Assembly (NCBI GenBank): GCA_044375955.1
Contig: JBILLS010000013.1
Span: 1-46,519 of the forward strand
DNA from: VGCC01 sp044375955
GTDB taxonomy: Bacteria > Actinomycetota > Actinomycetes > S36-B12
Length of the DNA stretch: 46,519 bases
Reading direction: 5' to 3'
Made by a program: the position numbers and the translations under genes. This document shows positions 35,940 to 45,108 of the stretch, piece after piece. The notes under the pieces were generated by a model. The model searched no databases. It was not told the DNA's origin and was given only the letters and a program-made list of their open reading frames with translations. Numbering within the stretch: position 1 is the first letter of the stretch; each line of letters begins with the position of its first letter.

Positions 35940-37033
35940 TCCCGGATGAAGTCCCATGCGGCGAGGTCGTCGTCGGGTTCGGCACCGGGTTCGGGACCAG
36001 GATCGGGAAGGGGGCTTTCGTCGGCATCCGCCTGCGCCTCCGTGACGACCGCGTCGCGCTCGCGGTGCGCGTGGCCGATGACGTCCGACACCCGCGCGAA
36101 TCCGCGCTCGGCGACGAGTCGAGCGAGTTCCTCGTGCACGCGCATGGGCGCGGAAGGGTCGTTGAAGATGCTCGTGCCGACGGAAACCGCCGAGGCACCC
36201 GCGAGCAGGAATTCCAGGGCATCGTTACCGGTCCGGACACCTCCCGCCCCGATGATGGGGAGGGTCGGGAAGGCCTGGCGCACCTGGAACACACACCGCA
36301 CGGCAACCGGGCGGATCGCGGGTCCCGAGAGGCCGCCTGTGAGACCTGCGAGAGCCGGGCGCATGCTTCCCGTGTCGATGACCATTCCTAGCAGTGTGTT
36401 GATGAGGGTGACGCCTGCGGCGCCCGCGCGGACGACCGCATCCGCGATGTCGACGATGCTGGTGACGTCCGGTGACAGCTTCGCGAAGATCGGTGTCCGC
36501 CCGTCGCTATTGCGCCGCACCGCCTGGATCACGGCCGCAGCGGAATCCGGACTGCAGGCGAACACCAGCCCCCGGTCGGCGACGTTCGGGCAGGAGATGT
36601 TGACCTCGAGTGCCTCGAAACCGCCGACATTGCGCAGCTTCTGGGCGAGCTTTCCGTACTCATCGACAGTCTCGCCTGCGATGGAGACGATGGTGCGGGC
36701 ACCGCGTTCCTCGAGCCACGCGAGATCGTTCTCGATGAAGGACTCGATTCCAGGGCCCTGCAGTCCGATCGAGTTGAGCATGCCGCTCGGTGTCTCCGCC
36801 ATACGCGGAGTCGCCCGCCCTGCTCGCGGCTTGAGCATGATGCTCTTGGTGATCACGCCACCGATCGCCGTGATGTCGAAGAAGGCATCGAGTTCCTTCC
36901 CCGATGCAGCGCATCCGGATGCGGTGAGGATCGGGCTCGGGAGTTCCACACCTGCCAGATCCGTTGTCATATCCGCACGTGGTCCCACGGGCTCGGCGCC
37001 CGGTCCTCCGTATCCGATGATGGCGCGTGTCAC
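35936..37033 (-). CDS. pyrD: Dihydroorotate dehydrogenase, class 1B catalytic subunit
   Basis: Oxidises dihydroorotate, passing electrons via FMN to PyrK. The 365-residue product has ASGCAASGKELDAFFD, the FMN/orotate loop LEVNISCPNVADRG with the catalytic-base cysteine expected in class 1 enzymes, and IIGAGGVRTGNDALEF. Start is GTG 37033, overlapping the pyrK stop by four bases and preceded by GGGGGAGG; this gives about 21 residues before the usual MTTDLAGVELPSP, so ATG 36970 is an alternative. The acidic, proline-rich C-terminus (about 335-365) is an extension beyond the barrel. Confidence 0.95.
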   Translation of the reverse strand: MTRAIIGYGGPGAEPVGPRADMTTDLAGVELPSPILTASGCAASGKELDAFFDITAIGGVITKSIMLKPRAGRATPRMAETPSGMLNSIGLQGPGIESFIENDLAWLEERGARTIVSIAGETVDEYGKLAQKLRNVGGFEALEVNISCPNVADRGLVFACSPDSAAAVIQAVRRNSDGRTPIFAKLSPDVTSIVDIADAVVRAGAAGVTLINTLLGMVIDTGSMRPALAGLTGGLSGPAIRPVAVRCVFQVRQAFPTLPIIGAGGVRTGNDALEFLLAGASAVSVGTSIFNDPSAPMRVHEELARLVAERGFARVSDVIGHAHRERDAVVTEAQADADESPLPDPGPEPGAEPDDDLAAWDFIRE

Positions 37034-37878
37034 GGGGCCTCCCCCGCACCCCACGTGTCCGCCGGAACGGTGCCGACGTCGGCCCACCTCACGCGATCGC
37101 CGCGCAGGGTCGGGCCTTCCACGCACGAGCGCACCATGCGGGTCACCCCGTCATCACCGATGACAGGCAGAACACACGTCATACACACACCGATCCCGCA
37201 CGCCATTGATTCCTCGACGGAACACTGTGTGAAGACCCGGCGCTTCCCCGTGATCGCGGACACGGCACTCAGCATCCCCATCGGCCCGCACGCGTACACG
37301 ATGTCCGCGCCGGATCGTTCGATCAGATCCGGCAGCTGGTCGGTGACGCGTCCGCGCACGCCCGAGGACCCGTCCTCGGTGGTAACGGTGATCGATGAGG
37401 AGAGTCGCTTGAGGTCCAGGACACCGAACAGCTTCTCCTCGGTGGCCGCACCTACGAGGACGTCGACGCGACACCCCTTGTCGCGGAGGTGTTCGGCGAG
37501 CATGAACAGCGGAGCCGATCCGTAGCCACCCCCAACGAGCACGCAGGAGACCCGTCGTGTCGGGATGGAGAAAGGCTTGCCCAACGGACCCACGACGCTG
37601 AGTTGGTCGTGGCGTCGACGTTCGGTCAGCCATCGACTGCCAAGACCGTGGGGGGACACCACGATCTCCAACGTTCCGCCGTAGACCCCGCGCGACTGCA
37701 CCTGATGGATGGCGAACGCGCGCCGGAGGAGCATCGATGACTCGAGTCCGCCCATGCTCAGCGTGACGAAGTGGCCGGGACGTGCGTCCTCGGCGATCCC
37801 GGGTGCGGTGAGGGAGAGGACGAAGTACGAACCTGCGCGGCGCACGTCGAGTACCTCACCCACGATCTGGTGCGGCAT
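37030..37878 (-). CDS. pyrK: Dihydroorotate dehydrogenase electron transfer subunit
   Basis: FAD and [2Fe-2S] protein that links PyrD to NAD. The 282-residue product has an N-terminal FAD domain, the NAD-binding VLVGGGYGSAPLFMLAEHL at about 113-131, and C-terminal cluster cysteines C227, C232, C235 and C252 (CGIGVCMTC ... C). ATG 37878 shares one base with the carB stop and follows GGGAGGG, better than the TTG one codon earlier. Its pairing with pyrD shows the enzyme is class 1B. Confidence 0.95.
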   Translation of the reverse strand: MPHQIVGEVLDVRRAGSYFVLSLTAPGIAEDARPGHFVTLSMGGLESSMLLRRAFAIHQVQSRGVYGGTLEIVVSPHGLGSRWLTERRRHDQLSVVGPLGKPFSIPTRRVSCVLVGGGYGSAPLFMLAEHLRDKGCRVDVLVGAATEEKLFGVLDLKRLSSSITVTTEDGSSGVRGRVTDQLPDLIERSGADIVYACGPMGMLSAVSAITGKRRVFTQCSVEESMACGIGVCMTCVLPVIGDDGVTRMVRSCVEGPTLRGDRVRWADVGTVPADTWGAGEAP

Positions 37879-40800
37879 CAACCCTCCCGAGCCCGAAGAA
37901 CCGCCAACGCGGCGGCGTGCTCCTGAAGGGACCGTACTCCCGGTGTCGATGCCCGCATCGACTCGATTCCTGCCACGGCCGCGGCAAGGCCCTGGACCGT
38001 GGTGATGGATGCGACCCCCTTGACCACGGCGGCCGTTCGGATCTCGTATCCGTCAACGCGCGGGCCCACTCCATAGGGGGTGTTAACGATGAGATCGACG
38101 TCACCGGCCATGATCGCGTCGACGGTTGTGGGCTCGCCGTTCGGTCCACGCCCCTCGTGCTGCTTGCGCACCACGTCCACGGTGACCCCGTGCGCTCGTA
38201 GAGCGTGGGCAGTGCCGTCGGTGGCAAGGATCCGGAATCCGGCGTCGGCGAGACGGCGCACCGAATCGACACCACGCTCCTTGTCGCGGTCGGCGAGGGA
38301 GACGAACACGGTGCCCTGACTCGGCAAGCCACCGCTGTACGCCGCCTCCTGGGATTTCGCGAATGCGATGCCGAAGGAATCATCGAGGCCCATGACCTCA
38401 CCTGTCGACCGCATCTCGGGACCGAGCACCGTGTCGACGCCATGGAATCGACCGAAGGGAAGCACCGCTTCCTTGACCGCGACAGGTGCACCGCTGGGCA
38501 ACGTCGAGCCATCGCCGGATTCCGGGAGGAATCCCTCGCGCCGGAGATCGGCGATGCTCGCTCCCAGCATGATGCGTGCCGCGGCCTTGGCCACGTGCAC
38601 GCCCGTCGCCTTCGACACGAAGGGCACGGTGCGCGATGCCCGCGGATTGGCCTCGAGCACGTACAGCTCTCCGTCGGCGAGTGCGAACTGCACGTTGAGC
38701 AGGCCCCGCACCCCGACCCCCTCCGCGATGGCGCGGGTCGACCGGCGGATGCGCTCGATATCCCCCTCGACCAGGGTGATCGCGGGAAGCGCGCACGCTG
38801 AGTCCCCCGAATGGATACCGGCTTCCTCGATGTGCTCCATGACCCCTGCGATGTAGAGATCCGTGCCATCGAAGAGCGCATCGACATCGATCTCGACCGC
38901 ATCATCGAGGAACCGATCGACCAGGACCGGATGCTCGGGATTGACCGTCGTCGCCCGCTCGAGATAGTCGGCGAGCATCGCATCGTCGTAGACGATCTCC
39001 ATGCCGCGCCCACCCAGCACGTAGCTCGGTCGCACCAGCACGGGATATCCGACGCGTTCGGCGATCGCGCGGGCCTCCTCGAAGGAGCGGGCTGTCCCAT
39101 GGGCGGGAGCCGGCAGACCCGCCTGCGCGAGCACCGCGCCGAAGGCACCCCGCTCCTCCGCCAGGTGGATGGCCCGCGGCGACGTGCCGACGATCGGGAC
39201 ACCGGCGTCCTGGAGCGCCTGCGCGAGTCCGAGGGGTGTTTGGCCGCCGAGTTGCACCACGACTCCGACTAACTCCCCCGTGCTTTGCTCCAGGTGCACG
39301 ATCTCCAGGACGTCCTCGAGGGTCAGCGGCTCGAAGTACAGACGGTCCGAGGTGTCGTAGTCCGTGGACACCGTCTCGGGATTGCAATTGACCATGATGG
39401 TCTCGAAACCGGCCTCCTTGAGTGTCAACGCCGCATGTACGCAGGAGTAGTCGAACTCGATGCCCTGCCCGATGCGATTGGGGCCCGAGCCGAGGATGAT
39501 CACTTTGCGGCGGTCGGACGGAATCGCTTCGTTCTCCTCGTCATAGGAGGAGTAGTGGTACGGCGTGTAGGCCTCGAACTCCGCCGCACACGTATCGACG
39601 GTTTTGTAGACGGGGCGCACGCCGAGCGCGTGGCGCAGCTTCCGCACCTCATGTTCGGAGAGTCCGCGCAACTGTGCGATCTGTGCATCGGAGAAACCAC
39701 GACGCTTGGCGCTGCGGAGCAGGCTGGCGTCGAGTGCAGTCGCAGTGCGGATGCGATCGGCTTCCACGTTGATCTGCACGATCTGCTCCAGAAACCAGGG
39801 ATCGATGCCCGTCGCGTCATGCACTGCGTCGATTCCGGCACCGGCCCAGAGCGCCTGCTGGACTAGGGAGAGCCGGCCATCGTGGGGGCGCCGCATGCGC
39901 ACGAGGAGGTCGGTCGTATCGACTGCATCGCGGGAGGACGGCCAACTGAAACTCGATCCGCGACTCTCCAGCGAGCGCAAGGCCTTCTGCAGGGCTTCGG
40001 GGAACGAGCGCCCGATGGCCATCGCCTCCCCGACGCTCTTCATGGTCGTCGTGAGGGTGGTGTCTGCGCCAGGGAATTTCTCGAACGCGAAACGCGGCAC
40101 CTTGACCACGATGTAGTCGAGGGTGGGCTCGAACGACGCAGGAGTCTTCTGCGTGATGTCGTTGGGAATCTCATCGAGCGAGTACCCGATAGCCAGGCGC
40201 GCCGCGATCTTGGCGATCGGGAACCCGGTCGCCTTCGACGCGAGGGCCGAGGAGCGGGACACGCGCGGGTTCATCTCGATAACGATCATGCGACCGTCGT
40301 CCGGGTTGATGGCGAATTGGATGTTGCAGCCCCCTGTGTCGACCCCTACCGCGCGGATGATCGCGATTCCCACGTCGCGCATGTGCTGGTACTCGCGATC
40401 GGTCAGTGTCAACGCGGGCGCGACCGTGATCGAATCACCCGTGTGCACACCCATGGGGTCGAGGTTCTCGATCGAGCAGATCACGACCACGTTGTCCCGG
40501 TGATCGCGCATCAACTCGAGTTCGTACTCCTTCCACCCGATGATCGATTCCTCGAGGAGAACCTCCGAGGTCGGGCTCGCCTGGAGTCCGGCGCCCGCAA
40601 TGCGCCGCAGGTCCGACTCGTCGTAGGCGATACCGGAGCCGGCACCACCCATCGTGAACGAGGGACGGACGACGACCGGGTAGCCGAGGTCCTCCACGGC
40701 GGTGAGACAGTCGCCCATCGAATGGCAGATCGCCGACCTCGCGCTCTCCGCGCCGATCTGGTCCACGATCTCCTTGAAACGCTCGCGATTCTCCCCGCGC

Positions 40801-41171
40801 TCGATCGCATCGACGTCGGCCCCGATGAGTTCGACCCCGTAGCGATCCAGGACGCCGGCACGATGGAGAGCCATCGCGGTGTTGAGTGCCGTCTGCCCTC
40901 CGAGAGTGGCCAGGAGGGCGTCGGGACGTTCCTTGGCGATGATCCGCTCGACGTACTCCGGGGTGATCGGTTCCACGTAGGTGGCATCCGCGAACTCGGG
41001 ATCGGTCATGATCGTGGCCGGATTGGAGTTCACGAGCACCACGCGGAGGCCTTCCGCGCGGAGGACCCGGCAGGCCTGCGTGCCGGAGTAGTCGAACTCA
41101 CATGCCTGTCCGATGACGATCGGTCCTGATCCGATCACCATGACAGTGTGGATGTCGCTACGCCGGGGCAT
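37878..41171 (-). CDS. carB: Carbamoyl-phosphate synthase large chain
   Basis: Makes carbamoyl phosphate for both pyrimidines and arginine. The 1097-residue product has two ATP-grasp halves: each begins with a GSGPxxIGQxxEFDYS-type block (near residues 12-30 and 560-580), contains GGAGSGIA (first) or LGGRGMEIVY (second), and ends in the allosteric MGS-like domain (FVSLADRDKERGVDSVRRL onwards). ATG 41171 overlaps carA by 14 bases and follows GAGGAG. The UMP/ornithine regulatory domain is present. Confidence 0.99.
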   Translation of the reverse strand: MPRRSDIHTVMVIGSGPIVIGQACEFDYSGTQACRVLRAEGLRVVLVNSNPATIMTDPEFADATYVEPITPEYVERIIAKERPDALLATLGGQTALNTAMALHRAGVLDRYGVELIGADVDAIERGENRERFKEIVDQIGAESARSAICHSMGDCLTAVEDLGYPVVVRPSFTMGGAGSGIAYDESDLRRIAGAGLQASPTSEVLLEESIIGWKEYELELMRDHRDNVVVICSIENLDPMGVHTGDSITVAPALTLTDREYQHMRDVGIAIIRAVGVDTGGCNIQFAINPDDGRMIVIEMNPRVSRSSALASKATGFPIAKIAARLAIGYSLDEIPNDITQKTPASFEPTLDYIVVKVPRFAFEKFPGADTTLTTTMKSVGEAMAIGRSFPEALQKALRSLESRGSSFSWPSSRDAVDTTDLLVRMRRPHDGRLSLVQQALWAGAGIDAVHDATGIDPWFLEQIVQINVEADRIRTATALDASLLRSAKRRGFSDAQIAQLRGLSEHEVRKLRHALGVRPVYKTVDTCAAEFEAYTPYHYSSYDEENEAIPSDRRKVIILGSGPNRIGQGIEFDYSCVHAALTLKEAGFETIMVNCNPETVSTDYDTSDRLYFEPLTLEDVLEIVHLEQSTGELVGVVVQLGGQTPLGLAQALQDAGVPIVGTSPRAIHLAEERGAFGAVLAQAGLPAPAHGTARSFEEARAIAERVGYPVLVRPSYVLGGRGMEIVYDDAMLADYLERATTVNPEHPVLVDRFLDDAVEIDVDALFDGTDLYIAGVMEHIEEAGIHSGDSACALPAITLVEGDIERIRRSTRAIAEGVGVRGLLNVQFALADGELYVLEANPRASRTVPFVSKATGVHVAKAAARIMLGASIADLRREGFLPESGDGSTLPSGAPVAVKEAVLPFGRFHGVDTVLGPEMRSTGEVMGLDDSFGIAFAKSQEAAYSGGLPSQGTVFVSLADRDKERGVDSVRRLADAGFRILATDGTAHALRAHGVTVDVVRKQHEGRGPNGEPTTVDAIMAGDVDLIVNTPYGVGPRVDGYEIRTAAVVKGVASITTVQGLAAAVAGIESMRASTPGVRSLQEHAAALAVLRAREG

Positions 41172-42288
41172 GGGTGCTCCTCGCGGACATCAGGTCGGCG
41201 AAGCGGTCGAACAGATAGGCGGCATCGTGCGGACCAGCGGCTGCCTCCGGGTGGTACTGCACGCTGAATGCCGGGACGTCGAGACACTCGAGTCCCTCGA
41301 CCACGTCGTCGTTCAAGCAGACGTGTGACACCCGTGCACGTCCGAACGGGGTATCGAAGGTGCCTTCACGGGGCGCATCGACGGCGAAGCCGTGGTTGTG
41401 TGCGGTGATCTCGACCTTGCCCGTGGTGCGGTCCATGACAGGCTGATTGATCCCCCGATGCCCGAACCGCAGCTTGTAGGTGTCGAGACCCAGGGCCCGT
41501 CCCAGAATCTGGTTGCCGAAACAGATCCCGAATACCGGCACACCCGAGCCCAGGGCCGCACGCATCACTTCGACCGCATGGCGAGCGGTTGCCGGATCAC
41601 CGGGACCGTTGGAGAAGAAGACTCCGTCGGGGGTCAGATCGCGGATCTGTTCCCAGGTCCAGGACGCCGGCACCACATGGACCGTCATGCCGCGCTCGGA
41701 CATGCGTTGCGGTGTCATGGCCTTGATCCCCAGATCCACCGCCACCACTCGGAAACGCTCCGCACCGCGGGCGGGGACCACGTAAGGCTCCGCAGTCGTG
41801 ACATCGGCGGTCAAATCGGCCCCGACCATGGAAGGACTTCCCTGCACGGCGGCCACCAAGTCCGCGGCCAGACCCATCTCACCGCTGAAGATCCCCACGC
41901 GCATCGCACCGCAGTCACGCAGATGGCGCGTGAGCGCCCGGGTGTCCACGTCGCAGATCCCCACGATTCCCTGATTGCGTAATTCGTTCTCGAGTGAACG
42001 GCGAGCCCGCCAGTTGGACACGATCGGCGAAGGATCGCGCACGACGTATCCCGCTACCCAGATGCGATCCGATTCCGGGTCTTCGTCGTTTACGCCCGTG
42101 TTGCCGATATGCGGTGCGGTCATCACGACGACCTGTCGGTGATAGGACGGGTCGGTCAGCGTCTCCTGGTAGCCACTCATCCCGGTGTTGAACACGGCCT
42201 CACCGAAGGTCGTCCCCACCGCGCCGAAGGACTGTCCGCGCCAGATGCGTCCATCCTCGAGGACGAGGACGGCGGGTTGCCGAGTCAC
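41158..42288 (-). CDS. carA: Carbamoyl-phosphate synthase small chain
   Basis: Glutaminase subunit. The 376-residue product has the nucleophile C256 in GICFGNQ and the H346/E348 pair in YHPEAAAGPHD, completing a class I glutamine amidotransferase triad; the N-terminal half has NTGMSGYQETLTDPSY. The GICFGNQ form instead of GICLGHQ is, as far as I recall, usual in Actinobacteria. GTG 42288 overlaps the pyrC stop by four bases. The small membrane-protein gene often present between pyrC and carA in this phylum is absent. Confidence 0.98.
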   Translation of the reverse strand: MTRQPAVLVLEDGRIWRGQSFGAVGTTFGEAVFNTGMSGYQETLTDPSYHRQVVVMTAPHIGNTGVNDEDPESDRIWVAGYVVRDPSPIVSNWRARRSLENELRNQGIVGICDVDTRALTRHLRDCGAMRVGIFSGEMGLAADLVAAVQGSPSMVGADLTADVTTAEPYVVPARGAERFRVVAVDLGIKAMTPQRMSERGMTVHVVPASWTWEQIRDLTPDGVFFSNGPGDPATARHAVEVMRAALGSGVPVFGICFGNQILGRALGLDTYKLRFGHRGINQPVMDRTTGKVEITAHNHGFAVDAPREGTFDTPFGRARVSHVCLNDDVVEGLECLDVPAFSVQYHPEAAAGPHDAAYLFDRFADLMSARSTHAPA

Positions 42289-43568
42289 GCCACCACCCCA
42301 TCGCGCACCGTGATCCGACCCTGGTAGGCCACATGCCATACGCGACCGGGCAGGGTCATGCCGAGATAGGGGGAATTGCTGCTCTTGGAGGCGATATCCC
42401 GAGTGTGCACCTCCGCACGCGAGGTGGTGTCCACGATGGCGATGTTGGCCGGCGCACCGGCGACGAGGTCGCCACCCTGATCGGCGACGCGGCCGATCCG
42501 CGCGGGGGTCTGGGACATGCGGTCGGCCACCTGTCGCATAGTGAGCAGTCCGGTAGCAACCAGTGTTTCAACAACGACACTGAAGGCGGTCTGGAGCCCG
42601 AGCATGCCCATCGCGGCGGCGGCCCACTCGCAGTCCTTGTCCTCGCGCGGATGGGGGGCGTGGTCCGTCGCGATCACATCGATCGTTCCATCTGCAACGG
42701 CCAGGCGCAGTGCCTCAACATCCTCCCGGGCGCGCAACGGCGGATTGACCTTGTACACCGGGTCGTAGCCGGCGATGAGTTCCTCCGTCAGGAGCAGGTG
42801 ATGGGGGGTGACTTCCGCAGTGACCGGGACTCCGCGCTGCTTAGCCCACCGCAGAACCTCGACCGACCCGGCCGTGGACACATGGCAGATGTGCAGACGT
42901 GAGCCCACGTGCTCCGCCAGCAGGACATCGCGGGCGATGATCGCTTCCTCCGCGACCGCGGGCCATCCGGCGAGACCGAGTCGACTGGATAGGGCGCCCT
43001 CGTTCATCTGGGCGTTCTCGGTCAAGCGGGGATCCTGCGCATGCTGGGCGATGACACCATCGAAGGTCTTCACGTATTCGAGCGCGCGACGCATCAGCAA
43101 TGGGTCGTGCACGCACTTCCCGTCGTCACTGAAGACGCGCACCGCAGCGGCCGAGTGCGCCATTGCGCCGATCTCGGAAAGTTGCACTCCCCCGAGTCCG
43201 ACGGTGACAGCACCCACGGGTCGTACGTCCACGAGTCCGCAGCGTTGACCGAGGCGCCATACCTGTTCCACCACTCCGGCGGTATCGGCAACGGGCGAGG
43301 TGTTCGCCATCGCGTGCACGCAGGTGAATCCACCGAGGGCAGCCGCGTGCGAACCGGTGTCGATCGTCTCGGCGTCCTCCCTGCCGGGTTCACGCAGGTG
43401 GGTATGCAAGTCCACGAAGCCGGGCAGGCCGACTAGTCCATCGCAGTCGATGATGTCGTCACCGGCGCCGCGGCCGGGAGCAGACACAGCCACGATCCGA
43501 CCGTCGTCGAGCACCACATCCGCGGGCTCCTCGCCGTAGGGCCGCACCCCACGCAGCACGATGCTCAT
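42285..43568 (-). CDS. pyrC: Dihydroorotase, class I
   Basis: Cyclises carbamoyl aspartate to dihydroorotate. The 427-residue product belongs to the amidohydrolase family: zinc ligands H55 and H57 in LHTHLREPG, later HICHVSTAGS and VIATDHAPHPREDK with the catalytic aspartate. The FSDDGKCV block marks class I enzymes with an aspartate instead of carboxylated lysine as metal bridge. ATG 43568 overlaps the pyrB stop (ATGA). Confidence 0.98.
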   Translation of the reverse strand: MSIVLRGVRPYGEEPADVVLDDGRIVAVSAPGRGAGDDIIDCDGLVGLPGFVDLHTHLREPGREDAETIDTGSHAAALGGFTCVHAMANTSPVADTAGVVEQVWRLGQRCGLVDVRPVGAVTVGLGGVQLSEIGAMAHSAAAVRVFSDDGKCVHDPLLMRRALEYVKTFDGVIAQHAQDPRLTENAQMNEGALSSRLGLAGWPAVAEEAIIARDVLLAEHVGSRLHICHVSTAGSVEVLRWAKQRGVPVTAEVTPHHLLLTEELIAGYDPVYKVNPPLRAREDVEALRLAVADGTIDVIATDHAPHPREDKDCEWAAAAMGMLGLQTAFSVVVETLVATGLLTMRQVADRMSQTPARIGRVADQGGDLVAGAPANIAIVDTTSRAEVHTRDIASKSSNSPYLGMTLPGRVWHVAYQGRITVRDGVVA

Positions 43569-44506
43569 GCCGCGTCCTTCCCGTCTCCCGCGAGCAGAAG
43601 GTAGAGCACCGCCATGCGCACGTTGACACCATTCGTGACCTGCTCGACCATGACCGCACGCGGTGAGTCGGCCACCTCGGCAGAGATCTCCATACCCCTA
43701 TTCATCGGACCTGGATGCAGGACGATCGCATGCTGGGGAAGGCGGGAGAGCCGTGCCGCGTCCAGGCCATAGAGGCGGGAGTATTCCAGCGCCGAGGGGA
43801 AATAGGCGGCCTGCATCCGCTCCGACTGGACCCGAAGCATCATGATGGCGTCGACCGAGCCGAGGACCGGGTCGAGTTCATAGGAAACCGCACAGGGCCA
43901 GGACTCGACTCCGACGGGGATGAGGGTCGGTGGAGCGACGAGGGTGACGTGCGCACCCAGGGTCGTGAGCAGCAGCACATTCGATCGCGCCACCCGACTG
44001 TGCAGGATGTCGCCGACGATGGCCACCGAGAGTCCCGACAGGTCCCCTCCCTCGGGCGCCAGGTGACGTCGGATCGTGAAGGCATCCAGGAGCGCCTGGG
44101 TCGGGTGCTCGTGGGTGCCGTCTCCCGCGTTGATCACGCTGGCATCGATCCATCCCGCATGCGCGAGGCGGTGGGCGGCGCCCGACGACCCGTGCCTGAG
44201 CACGACCGCGTCGGCCCCCATCGCCTGCAAGGTGAGTGCGGTGTCCTTGAGGCTCTCACCCTTGGACACCGAGGACCCCTTGGCCGAGAAGTTCAAGACG
44301 TCAGCCGACAGTCGCTTGGCGGCGGCTTCGAACGAGATGCGCGTGCGCGTGGAATCCTCGTAGAAGAGATTGACCACCGTGCGCCCGCGCAGGGTAGGAA
44401 GTTTCTTGATGGACCGATCCGTCACCGCGCCGAGTTCCGAGGCCGTGTCCAGGATCAACACCGCCTGGTCGTGGTCAATCTCGCCCGCGGAGAGGAGATG
44501 CTTCAT
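43565..44506 (-). CDS. pyrB: Aspartate carbamoyltransferase catalytic chain
   Basis: Condenses carbamoyl phosphate and aspartate. The 313-residue product has the carbamoyl-phosphate motif STRTR at 52-56, HPTQALLDAF, and LHPGPMNRG. No pyrI regulatory gene follows, so it is the unregulated trimeric type, possibly associated with PyrC as in other bacteria of this layout. ATG 44506 overlaps the pyrR stop (ATGA); the much longer frame upstream is pyrR read in another frame. Confidence 0.98.
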   Translation of the reverse strand: MKHLLSAGEIDHDQAVLILDTASELGAVTDRSIKKLPTLRGRTVVNLFYEDSTRTRISFEAAAKRLSADVLNFSAKGSSVSKGESLKDTALTLQAMGADAVVLRHGSSGAAHRLAHAGWIDASVINAGDGTHEHPTQALLDAFTIRRHLAPEGGDLSGLSVAIVGDILHSRVARSNVLLLTTLGAHVTLVAPPTLIPVGVESWPCAVSYELDPVLGSVDAIMMLRVQSERMQAAYFPSALEYSRLYGLDAARLSRLPQHAIVLHPGPMNRGMEISAEVADSPRAVMVEQVTNGVNVRMAVLYLLLAGDGKDAA

Positions 44507-45045
44507 GCCCCGCCCTCCGAGAGTTCGACCACGTCGAGATCGTCGACCTCGCGGAGTTTGACGGCGACGTTCTCCTTCACGGCGGTGGGCAGGTTCTTCC
44601 CGACGTAGTCCGGTCGGATGGGTAGTTCGCGGTGACCACGATCGACGAGGACCGCCAGCCGCACCGCGGCCGGGCGCCCGATGTCGTTCAGGGCGTCGAG
44701 GGCGGCCCGCACGGTGCGTCCCGAATAGAGGACATCGTCGACGAGCACCACGATGCGGCCATCGATGCCATCCGGCGGAATGGAGGTCGGTTCGAGCGGA
44801 CGCACCGCGCGGAGGCGGAGATCGTCGCGGTAGAGGGTGATGTCGAGGGTTCCGCACGGGACCTCGACCCCGTCGATTCCGGCGATGGCGTCGGCGATGC
44901 GCCGTGCGAGGTAGGCCCCTCGGGTCGGGATCCCCAGCAACACGAGCGATTCGGTTCCCTTGGCGGTCTCCACGATCTCGTGGGCGATGCGACGGATGGC
45001 ACGGGTGATGTCGGCGTCGTCGAGGACGGTGCGCGCAGAGTCCAC
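44503..45045 (-). CDS. pyrR: PyrR: pyrimidine operon RNA-binding regulator / uracil phosphoribosyltransferase
   Basis: Binds the pyr leader RNA when UMP is high; many members also have uracil phosphoribosyltransferase activity. The 180-residue product carries the PRPP-binding motif VVLVDDVLYSGRT at 99-111 and the RPLEPTSIPPDGIDG loop typical of PyrR. Start is GTG 45045, preceded by GGGAAGGGAG. The recognition hairpin lies directly upstream (45053-45083), so PyrR would control its own translation and, by coupling, that of pyrB and the following genes. Confidence 0.97.
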   Translation of the reverse strand: MDSARTVLDDADITRAIRRIAHEIVETAKGTESLVLLGIPTRGAYLARRIADAIAGIDGVEVPCGTLDITLYRDDLRLRAVRPLEPTSIPPDGIDGRIVVLVDDVLYSGRTVRAALDALNDIGRPAAVRLAVLVDRGHRELPIRPDYVGKNLPTAVKENVAVKLREVDDLDVVELSEGGA

Positions 45046-45052
45046 GGGACTC

Positions 45053-45083
45053 CCTTCCCCGCCTCACGGGACGGGCTTAAAGG
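45053..45083 (-). promoter_or_regulatory. PyrR-binding leader hairpin
   Basis: On the minus strand the block CCTTTAAG-CCCGTCCCGTGAGG-CGGGGAAGG precedes pyrR. It contains the GTCC-n-GnGAGGC core of PyrR-binding loops known from Bacillus and mycobacterial pyr leaders, closed by outer CCTT/AAGG and inner CCCG/CGGG pairings. The 3' arm runs into the ribosome binding site GGGAAGGGAG of pyrR. With no terminator between, this points to translational repression rather than attenuation. Confidence 0.85.
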
Positions 45084-45090
45084 TTGTCGG

Positions 45091-45108
45091 TCGCCTGAGC
45101 CTAGGCGA
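45091..45108 (-). repeat. Inverted repeat between pyk and the pyr leader
   Basis: Minus strand TCGCCT-AGGCTC-AGGCGA, a perfect 6-bp stem with a 6-base loop, begins immediately after the pyk stop codon (TGA at 45109-45111). No T-run follows, so it is at best a weak or factor-assisted terminator of pyk; it also contains TAGGCT, which fits a TAnnnT -10 for pyrR, but no -35 is apparent. Confidence 0.45.

Noticed and set aside
39882..41129. 415-codon plus-strand open frame opposite carB
   Set aside because: Shadow of carB; low-complexity Arg/His/Asp-rich translation without any known fold signature.
41515..41535. GICFGNQ in CarA as an inactivated glutaminase (His to Asn next to the nucleophile)
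   Set aside because: The catalytic residues are C256, H346 and E348, all present; as far as I recall, the GICFGNQ variant is normal in actinobacterial CarA.
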